DNA from: Gymnorhina tibicen
Lineage: Eukaryota > Chordata > Aves > Passeriformes > Artamidae
DNA length: 64,000 nucleotides
Direction of reading: 5' to 3'
Assembly (NCBI GenBank): GCA_013399875.1
Contig: VXAZ01001747.1
Location: 254,646 to 318,645, forward strand
This document shows positions 25,501 through 40,500 of this stretch, piece after piece. Every line of letters starts with the position of its first letter. Position 1 is the first letter of the stretch. The notes under the pieces are model-generated. The model was not told the DNA's origin. It saw only the letters and a program-made list of their open reading frames with translations, and did not search any database. The position numbers and the translations under genes were made by a program.

Positions 25501-28500
25501 CCGTTCTCGTTATGGTGTAACACATATAGAGACCTTCAACTAAGTAACACTAAAAAGTTGGTACCTACAAGGCCCGACCATGTGGTTTTTACGTGAATTC
25601 TTCTGTTGAACTGCAGTTGGAATAAAAAAATTTGAGCCCAGAGTCAGGAAAGAGGAAAATCAAACTGGTGGGGGGGCTTTTGAAACTGTTTTTAGTAGGT
25701 GGCCATGTCCCATGGAGCCGAGTGTTTCCAAGGGCCAGAGCAGTGGCAGCAGTTTTGGATTATAGCTGTGAGCTGAGCTAGAAAAGCCATGCGCCCAGCC
25801 CTCGGAGCAGCTCTGTGTTCAGGGTGATTCCCAGCCTGATGGCCAGGCACGTTCTCCTGATTTCAGCTGTGAGTGTGGAGCAACTGCTGACCTTCATAAA
25901 TGGAGATCACAGGATCAGTGTAAATGGCCAGCAGCTGCACAGCGGCATATGACTATGGTCATTGTCCTCCCAGAATTACTAAATTTCTTACTTTAACAAC
26001 TTTTCTAGTACAGAAAAGACCCATCCTACAGTCACTCCTCTCCTACACAAGGAAATCCATTGTTGCTTCAGTAGTTTGGGAAAATTTATCTGTTGCTAGC
26101 ACGTTATGGTAACACAATTTCTCTGTTTGGGTGCATTGCAAAATGGTTTCTGTGGGCTGTGAATCTTTTGTTCCAATTTGTGTTTGCAAAAAGAGAGGCG
26201 GAGGTATTTCTGCTGAAATTGTTCTTAAAGTGCAGGAACTTTGGAATGACTTTTGGGGCTTTTTGGATAACCTTCTCAGTGTTTTTTAAGCTAAGTGAAA
26301 CAATTAAGTGAAGATCGCTGAAGTGAGAAGGCAGGTGGTGTTACTTCCTTTAACACTGTTAGATGAAATTCCTGCAGCTGCCACACTTTTTCAGATTCAT
26401 TAATAGAGCGAAGAATTGTCATTTAGTGAAGCATTAACATTTTACTCTCAGCCATGTAGTGTTTCTCTGTAACAAAATAACTTGAAAACCCAGTGCAAAG
26501 AAAAACTTCATCCTTAGAAATTAGAAAACTAAAATTTTATGTACAAGGACAGTTTGTAGTAATCTGCTGTCTCTTTCATCCCAACTGTTGTCTGAAAATA
26601 AAACCCCAAATACTTTAACCTAAGCTTGGTTCTTCGGTTGCTGATAACCTGGTGGTTGTGCTGTATTAGCACATCTGTTGGGTTATGGGTGAGCAGGGGA
26701 GGCACTACAGGGTGTGAGAATTGTGTGTTTGGCAGATTGTACAGCTAATCTATTTGTTTGAAGTGGAAAGCCTGGGCACGTGGTAGGGATCAGAAAAGCA
26801 GGAGGGATTTTTATTTCTTACTTTGGCACAGGGAAGTCAAACGTACGACGAGTAAATCACTCCTTGTTTTCATCACAGTTCCATCTCAAGCAGGCTGTTA
26901 AAAAAATGTCAGGTGCAGTCTGACCTTCCTTCCTGGGTATCACGTGTACCCATAAGTTTCCAACCTTTCTACTGAAAATAGAAAGCTTATTAGAGTTAAA
27001 AAAAGGGCTCATGTGACTAAGCTTCCTATAACAACCCACTCTCCAAGCAGCCCTTTCTCTCGGTGCAGGCTGGTGCGGTGTTGGCTGAACGGCCTTCCAG
27101 AAGAAGGCAAGAAACAGAATTCTGAGGCAGCAAATTCCCATCTGTACATTTGCATGGCTGCAGGCTCCAAACTTTTTGTCTGAGCTAGAAATAGCTTGGA
27201 GATCTGATCAGGGGCAGGTGGGAGTTGCTCCAGAGATCTGTGGGCCATATGGATGTTCCAGTTCCCGCACATGGTGACTTTGGGCAGCTCACGTGATGTT
27301 CTTGTGCTTCAGTAAGTCCAGCTGGAGTTCCTGGCTGAAAATTAATCGCTGTCTGCTGAAAGATGTCTTGGCTAAATAATTTCTAGGAAGGAGATAGGAT
27401 GTGCTCAAACCTACATCAGCTCTGCTGTGCAGAGTTTGATGGCTTACAGAAAACTCTTCCTTGTGCATTGTATTTTCTATATGGGAGTCGTGTATAACCC
27501 ACTGTAAGAAAGAAAAACAACCATAAAGCTTCTTCAAAGAGTATATCCTGGTATAGGCATTTCTATTAATAAAAGACATAATCTGCTTTGGAGCTGAGCA
27601 AAGATGAATGACTTAATCTTTCCTGAACATAAAAGAAATGCTAATTTATCTAGGTTTTTCAGGGTTTGTAGTGAAAATGGAGCTAGATGTTGGAGTAAGC
27701 AAAACAGATATCACTGTTACTATGGCACCTAAGAAAGTGTATGCTGTCTACTGTGTGAAATTGTGGCACTGAAGAAAATGAGCATAAAAGTAAATTTTAC
27801 GTCTCTGTGTGGGTGGAAACTTCTTTAATAAGTTGAAATCGTGCAGTAATTTTTGGAATGTTTCGCATCAAGGTACTTAAAACTTTTTGTTTTGAGAAAT
27901 AGTGGGGTGCTTATTCAGCTCTCCTCGCTTCCCCCCACTGTAATCACCCAGGTGTTTGTGAAAGTGCCATTTTACTTTCTGCTCCCCTTACTTTCTGTTG
28001 ACATTGATGAATATTGAGTATGCTGAATTTAAGGTTCTGATGTGCAGATAAAAACAATGATCAAAGAATGTTGTATGGCAGGTTAAGAGAAGGAAAACTT
28101 CTCCTTGAATGAGTATTTTGCCTGCCTTCTGCCTCATTTGTCATCTCTATTTCTGTAATCAGATGTTGGAGGAGTAACATCACCTCCGTGGTCAGAGTCA
28201 GCACTTAGAGGCTTGTTGCAGCAGGACTGGCTGGTTTGTTTTCTGTTTCTTTCACAGCACAGAAATTAATTGAATTTAATCCACGTGTATGACTCCTGTG
28301 TTGTAGCTGGGCAGTTACACAACATGTTAAATGATCTCAAATGGTGATGGTGCATGAAAGCAAACTCCATTGTGGTCTTCCACTGAGTCCTTAATTGTGG
28401 TGATTACAATGTCAGTGCTGTCTGTGAGCAGACAGGCTGTTTGCTCTGCCTGGGCTCTGGGTGATTAAAGTGTCCGAGCTTGCTGGGAGCAGAGGAGCTG

Positions 28501-31500
28501 CTGTGCTGCTCAGCCCTCCTGCCCTGTGGCTCTTCCCCGCATTCTGCGTCTGCAGATCCCACTGTGGCTCCTGGGGATGAGGTGAGAGCACCCTGTGCTG
28601 TGTATACAAAGTGACAAAGAGTCAGAAAAAACACACTGTGTGCTTGAGATCCCGTCCTCATCTCACGCTCTCTTAGCTTGGTGCTACCTCATTTAGGGCA
28701 TTTATTGCCTCGTTCTGTTTGTGCAGTAAGTGAAATAACTTTGGCAAAAGCCTGGGTAATAATTTAAAGTTTTTAGGTACATGCTGTACTTGGTTTCCCA
28801 GCAGCTTAAAAGCCTGTTAACAAGTATCTTCTTCTCTAGGGATGGATGAATGAAATTTATAATTATGATCCAGAAACATACCATGCTACGTTGACTCACT
28901 CCGTCTACGTGCGACTCGAAGGAAGCACCCTACGACTTTCAAAACCCAATAAAAATATTTCTAGAAGAGCTGTGTACAATGAGCCAAAGCCTGAAGTCAC
29001 CTATGTCAGTCAAAAAATTTATGAACTAACAGATAGCAAGGTGAGTGTCTTTCTTACATCTGATTTTAACAAAGAATACTTTGCAAATTCTTTTTAACTC
29101 TGAATTTTTTTCACTCCTCTATTTTCATGTTCTGTCATTATTTAAACAAAACTGTTGTCGTGACTAACTTGCAAAAGATTGTGCTGGGGAGGAAGATTGA
29201 GCAGGATTTGGAAGAAAGTACGTATTGACACAATAAGGGAAAGGCATGATTTTCCCCTGGCAGTTGAGAGCAGAAGTTAGCTCATGGGAGTTCTGAGATT
29301 CATTCCCAATGCAAGAGATGCCTGCAGGGCTGTTCTGAAGGTTACACCAAAATGCATCATCTTTGGTGGTTGTCTCTACCCCAACGCGGCTGAGACAACA
29401 TCTGCATTTCACTCAGAAGGGGAATGTACATTTTATGTGAATGTGAAAGAGGAGAGTGAGAAGTGTCTGGAACATGACCTGCTCTAGGTGCCCCTGGTCT
29501 AGGGAAACAGATGGGGATTTTTGCAGTTGGAAGAGTGCATCAACAGTAATGCTGGGACAGCTTTCCTACATGTTGTTTGCCTCCCTCAAGTATGTGAAGA
29601 GTTGCCACGTGAAGTTGATTCCATTGGCATTGTATTAAGTAATACGTCAATACCTAATTATTATGAGAATGGATTTTTTTAATGTGCTACATCAGTCAAG
29701 GGCCTTGGCAGTACAGATGTAGGAGGAAACCATGCTTCACTTGACTGGAAGTGAGAGGGAGAGAGGGACCAAGGCAGCAGTTGAGGAAAACCTCCCTCCT
29801 TTTCTCTGAGTCTGCATGGGAAAGGAGCGTGCTGCCAACTCTGCCTTCCACTGAAGCAAGACAGTGAAAAAGATAAAGGAAAAACTTAGGTTCCTGCCTT
29901 TTGCAGATTTGTTTTCCCATCATGAAGACAAGCAAAGCTGTCACATACTGGGGGAACACTTGACTGATGGTGGTTCCCCATGGTATCTTAGAAAAATTTC
30001 CAGTACTTCCCCCCCACCCAGCCCCAATTGATTACAGAAATGCCAAGTGCCCTGACTGTAATAAACAAATGATGCCTGTTCTTCAAGGTATTTGCCCACA
30101 GTTTTTGGAGAACACTGCTGAGTTTAGACCCCACATAAAAATTTTTAACTCTTTTTTTTTTTTTTTTAACCACTCTTCTCATCACTTGCATTGTCTTAAT
30201 TCTATATAAATATACTGAGTTTAGAATATAATTATCTGCAAATCAGTCTTACGGCTTGACTCTTACGTATTTGATGTGGCTGTCACCAACTTCAAACGCT
30301 CAATTTCATGAGGTGGGCATGAAAAGTTGTGTTCAAAACTCAGTTTGGACTCTGATTATTTTATCTTGTTACCTATTTATCTCCCCGTGGTCCCAGAAAT
30401 AAAGTTCTTGGGTTTTCTATCTTTTCTGCAAATCCATGAGAATAATATCACGTAAATGAAAACAGAGTTTCTTACGCACATGGTATAATCTGCTTAAATG
30501 GCCTTTTAATTGCAAGGCTTGGCTCACCAAAGAATTAGTGATAGCAGTGGTTTGGACGTCCACCAGCAATTTTGAGTCAGTTAAACTGGCAGATCCAGTG
30601 TGGGATCTTTATCACTTGCATTCCTGTGTTCTTTACCTGAGTACAGAAACATAGAGGATACAAGTGAAAAATAAATTCATTTAACCCTTCTATTTATCCT
30701 TCAGATTTCCCTAGTTCCCAAGAGCCTGGCACGGAAACGAATTTGGAATAAGAAATACCCTATTTGCATTGAACTCGCCAAACAGGATGACTTCATGGCT
30801 AAGGCCCAGACTGAGAAGGAGACTGCAGAGGAAAAGTTACCTGCTGAAAAAGTGGACTTGAACAATGAGGAATCCAAGAAACCTCAGGATGGAGCAAAGT
30901 ACACTTGCCAAAAGGATCAAGTGCTTTATCTCTTTGGAAGGACAGGTAGGGAGAAGGAGGAGTGGTTCAGAAGGTTCCTTCTCGCAACAAAGCTCAAGTC
31001 TGAAGTGAAGAAGCCACCCAGTTTGTGTGGGAGCAAGCCAGGTACTCAGATTTTGTATTTTTGTAGAAGTCTGTTAAAAGAAACAAACCAAAGTTATGTT
31101 TTGGTGGTGCCACAGTGATTTTTACAAGCAAAAAAATAATACCAAAGATACTCTTCTCCTTATCTTGGCCTCTTATTGTCACCTTCCCCCCACCTTTTCC
31201 CCTCTTGGCTCTATGCTTTCAACTATTATTACTATTTTTAGACTATTTTATATGAATACACTATTTTCCAATGACTGTAATAACTCCTGTCATATTTGTA
31301 AGGATGAATTGTTCAGTCTCTCTTTTTTCTGTTTGTTGGAACTGAAGTCAACATTTGCAGTATTAGACTCAGTTCTCTTATTACCCATTTTTCCTCCTCC
31401 ATCCTTCCTTCCACTCTGGCCTCCTGTAAAGGATAGAGCTCTCATGCATTAGTGTCACAAGAAAACACATTTATCTGTTTAAATAAAAGGTCCTGCACTA

Positions 31501-34500
31501 ATATATATATATGAAAATATATATCTCTCTGAACCAACAAACATATTAGTCCATAGTATTGATCAGTTGTTTGGAATATTAATTTAAACCCATCCTCTGA
31601 TACAGTTTTAAACCTGAATGACTCATGATTTTCTGTCTTTATTCTCTGAGAAGCTTTTTAAAAATTAGTTAACGTTACTGTTTCTGGCACATAACTTCTT
31701 AAAATGCAAATGCAAAATTAATAGCTAATTAAAATTCTAATAGTTACATGCTTTTGACAGTCTTTTTAATTGTAAGTCTATAATTAGATTAGGAAAAAAA
31801 AAACTTTAGTCATAGGTGCATTTCAATCACCTGACTTTTATTTTAGGCATTCCCCAGCAGGGCTGTTGGGAATTCTGCCATGTGTTATACATATGTGAGT
31901 GTCCGTATTTAAATATGCTATTGATCAGCTGACTTCTCCAGTCCCACATCCTGCTGAGTGCTGAATCATAGCAAATATTGGCTAATTTGGGTTTAGGACC
32001 ACCTAAACACGCAGCAGTGGAATTTACTTTTAGCCTTTAAAATAAGAAAGCACCACGCTGGTCTTTTTTCAGGAGAAATAGCTGCGAAATAAATGTGTTC
32101 CTTTAAAGTCTGATGATACACTGTGGTATTTGGCTGTCAGATTTATTCTCTGTTGAACAGGTACTATTCCTTTGAATTTAGGGGTGCTGCCAGCACACAG
32201 TAGAAGTGATAGTCAGTCTGGAGTTCTCACGCACAGTCGGAGCAGCAGCAAGGGAAGTGCAGAAGAAATCACATCCCAGCCAAAGCACAAGGACCTGGCT
32301 AGCAACGTGAGGCAGAAAATGCTTCTGGACTACAATATTTATATGGCAAAGTGTGTTCCACAAGAAAAGAAAAGCCCTTCAGGTAGTCCCGTCCTCAGTG
32401 CAGACAGCAGCCCTACAGCTGTGAAAAAGGTAATACTTGTGCTCCAAAGGACAGTGAACAATGTCTGTAGCTCTTACTAATCCTTTGGCCTCCTGCACTG
32501 CATTTGAGTCACTCTTAGTAAACAGAACCTTAATACTAAGTACAACACTCTTAATAACAGATCTTTAATATTAAGATGACCACTGTTCATTTAAAAACTC
32601 TAATTCATATCTTGCGTCTTTGTTTCCAGACTTTCATACATTGCCCAGAAAAGGGAGTAGGAGGCTGTGGTGTAGCATATGAATAAACACATCTTGTGTT
32701 CCCCCAGGAAGACATATTCTAGCCCCCAACAACTCCTGAAGCTGTGATGAATTTGCTGCTGAATCTGGCACGTGTCAGAAGTCATTCTATAAATAGATGA
32801 GCAGTGCTGGCAGGGAATCTGCGTCACAGCAGAGTCCTCACCCAGCCGTCCTGGCAGAGCCAGGCTGCAGCCCTTGTAAGCAGTTGCTGCCAAGAGATGA
32901 TGTTCAGAACTGTAGCATCTACCTGCCTGTCCTAGAAAGCACTGCCTTTCTGCTGGCTTCAGGAGTTCTACTTAGAGTAATAATGGGTGGTAAATTCTTC
33001 TGTCATTGCAGGCACTTAATATGTTGTGTTTCCTTCATGAAAACTTCCTGTTTTTTCATGGTAGTGTGTGTACACACCCAAAATTATTTCAGCTGCCTTG
33101 GCTTCTGTGTGTGTAGTCAGTGATGCAGCATCTGAATGTATAATATTTCCAGGTGTTTCGAGATGGTTCTCAAGGAAACTAAGACAGAATTCTCTTGGAC
33201 TGTAAACAAAACCTTTGATGCAGCAGAGGGAACAATATAGTTTCCTGAATCCTGTATACAAACATTGGAAGGAGGAGAGTGTTTCCATGTACTGTGTTTA
33301 GTATCTATTTCTGGTGTTTCTGAACTGGATTTAAGGATATAAGATCAGGTCTCGCTTTCCAATTTTTTGATAAAGCAAAGAGTAGAGTACCTGCTTTTCC
33401 AGATCTGAGTGGGAAGAGAGAGTATCTCTTACTGCAAACACATTTATAAGTCTGCTCACTCTGGGTTTATCTGCTTTTTCTGCCAGAGGTTAAATTACAT
33501 ACAACTTTCTCATTTCATTGCCAGGGGTCAGTCTATATCCGTGTGGTCTCATTCCCTCTGCTGCATGTCAGGATGATGACAGGCTTGTGGCAGCCCAGCT
33601 GATGCGTTTGTAAAGCTGCTCCCTGTGCTGAGCATTTGGTGTTCTGAGCTGACCTGGGCTCTTAACACTGAACTTCCCATGTAAATCAGGCCTTCTCTGT
33701 CCTTATAAGATTTATAGGGCCGAATAACCTGCTTTATGTTTTCAGTTGACAGATGCCAACGTGGAAGCTGAAGAAGAAGAACAGGAGGCCTGGGTGAATG
33801 CTCTGCTTGGAAGAATATTTTGGGATTTTTTAGGAGAGAAGTATTGGTCTGATCTAGTGTCAAAGAAGATCCAAATGAAACTTAGCAAAATAAAGGTACC
33901 GGATCTGGAGACCTGCATTATACACTCCTTGTGAAGGAAATGAAACACATGGTCTTGAGTTTTAAAATGGTACAAGGAAGACTTACTTCACACTTACATG
34001 TAAAAGACAATAAATGTACTACAGAATTCCAGTTCAGTTTCTGATGGATCTCAGCTGCTTAACTTTGCTGCTTCCATTTAAAATGAACTACAGCTGCATT
34101 AGCTATTTGTATCTGTCAAATTTTTATATAAAAATGAAAGTATTTACTGTATTTACATTAGGGATAAATAGAATTGCATATAAATGAGGAAATCTGCTTT
34201 GGGAAATAGTGGATTGCTTTAAGGTGGAGGATGTCAGGGAACCACAACTGTAATGTGTTCCTGTTAACTTCAGACATAAATTACTTGCAGGAGGAGTGGG
34301 AGCAATAGTTACAGAAAAAGCTCTGTAGGGTGACAGGACACAGCTTCTATCAGCTGCACCACCTCAAGGCTGAAGGGAGGAGTGATGCTTTCAAGTGACT
34401 TCTCTGTCTTCCTCATGCCTTCTGTAACCCTTCTGAACAGCAGCAGTTCATCACAGGCCTTCAGCTCCTGGTGTTTGGGGAGGAGTTCACCTGTTCCTAA

Positions 34501-37500
34501 AGGCAAAGGAAGTTGTTGTCTTGCTGACAGACCTAAAGGCAAAGGAAGTTGTTGTCTTGCTGACAAAAGCTCAGAAATTTAGCTGCCAGCACCAGCTGTG
34601 AGATAGTGCTGCCTTTGCTTTGGGAAATAACCAGTAACCTAATTCTGCCCTGTCTGCTTCCACAGTTGTGACAGCAAGGTACCCAGACATCTCATTGGAA
34701 ACATTTTAAGTTGAAAGACTGGGAATGGGGACTGGGTGTATTTTTGATGGATTAAAGCACCGTCTGTTCACAGGAGATATATTTTCTATCAATTAGAAAA
34801 ATTTAAGTGAATAGATACCCGAATCATCATGATTCTGTGCCTCTGTTTTACTAAAACTGTGACGCAGATTTAAAAGGTAATGTTCTATGAAAGAATTTGC
34901 CAAAGATAAAAGAAGCTGAGATGTTGATAAAACCAGTGATAAAATATGTGACTGAAGTTAAAATTCAAAGAAGTCTTTGATTTTTATTCACAGTGAAATA
35001 GGATTTACACTTCATTCTTGAGCTTTTTACATACTTTGACTAAAAAGCATGCTGGAGGTTTAAGGTCATCATCTTAACTTCAACACAGATGCCCAGTCTC
35101 TCCCTAAGAAGTTTTTAAACTGGCAACTGTGAAATTCTAGAATAGTAAGAAATTTGTGTAATTGTGTTTGTGTTCTTTCACTGGTGGCACTTCAGCTGAG
35201 TCTTAATGACCTTAAGTTCAATGACCTTTCTTCTCTCGGGAAACTGATATTTAGTTCCATGACATGTATTTGACTTTCTATATTCTGTCCTTTTAGCTGC
35301 CCTACTTCATGAATGAGCTGACTCTGACTGAGCTTGACATGGGGATAGCAGTGCCCAAGATCCTTCAAGCCTTCAAACCTTCTATTGATCACAGAGGTAA
35401 AATACAAAAAACCTTCTGGTTTTGCCTTTGTATCTGTGGAGAACAGAATTTTGATCTGTTTATATTGTGGATGTTTTAGATACATTTAATAAGAGCTTTT
35501 TCTGAGATACTCAGGGGTCTTTATATCAGGGGTGGTGTAAATGTAATTCTATATATATGGAATTGTGATCATGTCTTTCCTAGGAAATAATTACTGAACG
35601 AAACTAAAATTTGCGTGCAACAGAGATGCAGACTTTAATACTAAAAACTTCGTGCCACTCAAATCACTGACTAAAAGCATGAGGATAGTAAGTGCTAACC
35701 TTTCCCTCATAAAACTGAACAAAACAGACTTTGGAGAATTATTAAAATCCTCTTGGACGTACATTAGTTAATGCTGCCTGTTGTATCCAAATGCTATTGT
35801 TTGCCCTTATCTACTTGAGACTAGCAACTCTTTGGGGAAAAGCCTTATCTATAAAACACTGGGTACTTTGCTGTCAACTTTTCCAAAGAATATTTTCCAC
35901 TAAGCTTTATAAACAAAGCGTGTTTGAAAAGAGCAAACTGTTTTGTTGTCATGAGGAACAAAATCTGGCTTTTTAAGAGAAATAAGAATTGAATAGATGG
36001 AATAGCTGGAGTGCAGTCAGTATTTGGGGAACTAAAGCATATTGCTGCTTCTTGTCTTATGCTTCCTGTGTGGGACAGCAGGTTCTCCACAGTACTTAGG
36101 AAGTGCTCCGGTGTTCTCAGTAAAGTGGCTGCACCATTGGTAGAAGTTTTATTTTGAGTTACAGAGCAAAAGAAAACTTTTAAAAATCTTTACATGTGTG
36201 ATGCTTGTTAAGTGATTTCATGGCTTCTTTTTAATCAGGCTTTCCTTTCAGGGTTCTTTTCAGTGTGTTTTCCTTTGCCTTCATTTAAACATTTTTTGAA
36301 TTCCTATCTCTGTTCTCATAACTTCAGTTGTAACCAAAGACTGTCGTTTTAAGTCATGAGGTGGGATTTAGGAGACTGAACACTTGGCTTCAATTAATTG
36401 CTGAAACAGCGATGAGATGAGTTAGTTCCTTCGGCTTCTTGTTCAGTTAAACTGTGACAAGCAAACATTTATTCTAATTGTTTTAACTTCTTCCATACTG
36501 TTGAGTGACATGTGAACTCTTAGAGTTTTTAAGAGCTTGCAGCGAATAATTACTGGAATAACTTGTTCTCTTCTTACACTTAAAAGGACATAAACAAGGG
36601 GATGATAATTGGAAATGCTTGTTTTCATAACAGTAAATGTATTTCTTGGTAAGTTGACGTATGGATAAACAACTTGGTTTATTGGGCAATATGGGGAAAA
36701 AAATCCTACATTTTCAGGGCAGCATCCAGAATGGACACTTTTAAGTTTTGGGGGTTTTTAAAATAAATGTTTGAGGCAGTCATTTAAAGTAGCCTTTTTG
36801 AGGCTTGTAAGTACAGTTACTAACTGTGATGTGCTTTGTTTTGTCCATACTTTTTTTTACCAGTGCTTGATTACAAGGAAAATACTTTTTTTATTATATG
36901 CCTTCTCAAAATAACTAAATTTGTTAGCAGACAACATTAGAAAAAAAATCTTGTTTCTGGTAATACAGTCCTGCTTGGGTGACAGCATATGCTGTAGCTT
37001 TTACTGTAATTCTGTCAAGGCTAGGGAACCAGAAAACAGAATAAATTGTACCATCTGCCCAATTCTTCACTCCTTCTCCATCCCTTTTCCCCTCTGGAAA
37101 AAGCATACGAACATTTTTGGTCAGAAGGAATTTTCCCTCTCAGTAATGGCATCCTTTGCTTAATTTGATCTACTGTTAAAATAATATTGATGATTGTATC
37201 CTGCTGACTCATTCATTATCCAGAAAGTCTGTTTAGCTGTTCTCTTGTTTTTTATGATCTTACTGATACTTTCCTACTGTAAAGAGGAAAACTCTTTATA
37301 AGCTTGTGTTTGAGTTCTTGTGTTTGGTTTTTAGAACAGTATTAGAAAAACTGTGATGGAAAAGAGTTATTTGGGTTAGTAAAGCACCAGCTTGCCTTCA
37401 TGCTGCTTCTGGCGTGTAACCTCACAGGGTGTCAGTGACCAGGTCTTTGGGAGCTGCCTGTAGTTCTGTTATCACAAATGGGTGGGATTATGATATGGAT

Positions 37501-40500
37501 ATGTTTTTGCAGAAAAGAAAACAGTAGTTCTTTAATTGATAAAGTGTGACTTTTCCTGATCAATAAAACACAAAGAGTAGTTACCACTTGTCCTGGTTTC
37601 AGTTTTATTCACCATTAATTGCTTCCAAATAAGTAAATAAAAGTGAAATGGGTCAGTGGTTGATGTGCCAGGTACTGGTGAGGGAATGTTTTGGGCAGCT
37701 GCAGTATCTGGAAAAGGAAGATGCATAATCTGTGTTTAGTGGCATCTGTTTTCTAATCTCTGGATCATGAATACCCACATCTTTGGTGCAGGGCGTTACT
37801 TAAAAGGCACAAGCTAATCTTAAAGTATTCCCAAGGCAATTCTTCTGGACATTGCAAAAAGCAAATACTTTGCACAGACAATAGGATTTAACTTAATATT
37901 GCATGTCTAGAATTGTCTAAGTAATGACCCTGTTTACTGTGAATCATAAAAGAATGCCTGTAGCTCAGTTACTGAGGGAACCTTGTCACAGTTCTTCAGT
38001 ACACCACTGGCAGAACAACAGACAGCAGGTTGTGGTGTGAGAGAAGCAATATTGCTCTGGGATTTTAAGTTGTGCTTCACTTGGACAGCGTCAGTGATGT
38101 AGAGGAGTGTCCCCATTACTGTTTGGCTTGGAGCAATGCTGTAAATAGTTTTGAAGTGAATCCCTGATGGTATTCTATTTCCTTTATCTCATTTCAGATC
38201 TCTTAAGCAGTTTAGGTGTGTGTAAATCACAGTAATTTTTTTAGACCATTAGCTGTACTCACCGCTGTCTTTCAGTGTGGCTTGGATTTGTATCTGGCTT
38301 TGTTCCATGAGCTTAATGTTATCAGAAAGCTTGCTTTGTGTTTGCTCTTAAAGTGACATCTTTTCTGTGGTTTGTTTTAGGACTATGGGTTGATTTGGAA
38401 ATGTCCTACAATGGATCTTTTCTAATGACCCTGGAGACCAAGATGAACTTGACCAAACTTGGTAAAGAGCCGCTTGGTGAAGCGCTTAAGGTTGGCGAGA
38501 TCGGCAAGGAAGGGTAAGGGATGGCAATGGTGCTTTCATTGTGAAAAGCTGGGATTTTCCTTGTGCATTTGCAGCTCTGGCTCTGCAGTAGATTGAAGGG
38601 AGTTTTGGGGATGTTTCGTACAAGTGGGTGTGGAACATGGCTTTTCTGCACAACTTTATTGTTCGGTTGCACTATTGATAATCATCTGAATAAAAGGCTT
38701 CTGTGGTACAATTATCTTATATATATATTTCAGTAGGATTTTAAAATGTCCTGTGACTAAAATTTAGTTTTGTCTTATGCATGATTTGGGGTTTAGCCAG
38801 ATAAAACTCAAATACTGGAGATAGACACATGTAACAGGCTACTGCAGCATGGTATAGCTATGGCTGGAAACCATGGAGTAATATACAATGTGGAAGGTAA
38901 ATAGATTCTAATTGTTATGTAAAGACTTTTTCAGTAGTTTTATTGCATCGTGGGAGTAATCACATCCCTGCTTTAGTCTCTATTTTTCCTCATAGCCATC
39001 TTCTGTTTGCCTGCTATGCCTAAGTGAAATGCCTTATGTAGATGAACTAATTAGAAAACACCATACAGTAACTTACCTCCCTTGTATTTGTGCTTTCCCT
39101 CTCATTTTTGCGATGTTTCAATGTCATCCATCTGTCCATTTTATGGTATTTGGGTATTAACCTAGTGAGTGGCACCTGTCAAATATCCATCCCTGGATGG
39201 ATCCACTCCCAGCTGTGGAGGGTCCATTTTTTTGGTGCTGTATTCTCTTTGTACTTAAGAAATCTGCAGTCTCTGAACAGTAGGTGGTCTCTGACTTAAT
39301 GTACAACCACTGCCTACAAATCAAGAAAATAGTCTCTAAATCTGGCCATTTGTTTAGCTATGAACAAAATGGTATGGTGTTTCACAATTGAGATATTAGA
39401 TGCTTTGTGTACTCATGTCGTAGCTCTGACCATTTATTCTGAGATATTTTGAAGTAATACTTACAGCAGCACTATATTTCAGTGCAGTCATGACAAGAAA
39501 ATAAATGTGAAAAAAACCAATGGCTGAATGATCTCATACACTGGTAGAAATTCAGAGGATTTAAAATCGACCTAGATTCTTGTTGTCACTGCTTGAAATA
39601 AATATTTCTGAATTTACATCACTGTAACTGGTAGGTGTGAATTTTTGCAAAATCCCTTTAATCCTGCCTGCCCAAAAAATGGGGGATAGAGGAGAAAATG
39701 TCTATACAAATCAAATTCTTGCTTTTCTTCTCCACCCCTTTAGGATTTTCTTTGTGTATTTTCATATCTGTTCAGTGCAGGAACAGCCTCAGAAATAATT
39801 AGTGAACACACTGATTTCATATTTAAAAATCAGGTTGCTGCTGGCTGAGCAATAGGCCCCCAGCAAGGCAGATTTAAGTGCCTGTAGCCAAGCAACCGAT
39901 TACTTGAAGGTATCAGCATTAACTGCATTGCTCCCTGCCCAGGGCTGGGATGTTTCAAAGCTCAGGGCCAGGTACCAGCTTTACATAAAGAGCAGTCTAA
40001 TGTATTCTAGTTTGGATGAGGGTTTTTTGGTTGCTTGTTTGTTTGTTTTTTTCCTTAAACAAAATGAATATTAAATAAATTGAGGACTGAAAAGTATAGA
40101 ACAATTTGATTCTCATCTATGCATTCCAATGTGTTAGTTAATTTTAATTCTACTGGCTTTTTTAATTATCAGTTGACAATTGCTATGACAAATCAAATTA
40201 CTCTGCATGTGTTTGCATCCATGGTCACGTTGTCAGTAAGTGATGCATGTTGGTTGCTGAGCTCATTTCTGGCCCATAAGAGCTCAGAACAAACCATCTC
40301 TTGAGATGCAGTAACCACAGAGTGGTGTGAGAAAGGCACCTACTCATCCAGAGAGATGAGAGGGGGGGAAACAGCTCTGGGGTTTAACTGTCTGGGCTGT
40401 TGTCAGTGTAAAGCGAGACAAAAGGGTCACTGTTGCACTTGCTGTTTGAAATAGAAGTGAAGTGTGCTGAGACACAGTCTGGTAATGCTGTCTTGCACGC

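Noticed and set aside
33573..33631. C/D-snoRNA-like ATGATGA ... CTGA ... CTGA in TEX2 intron 5
   Set aside because: No terminal stem, no rRNA complementarity that I recognise, and about 115 nt from the acceptor; such box pairs are expected by chance in 64 kb.
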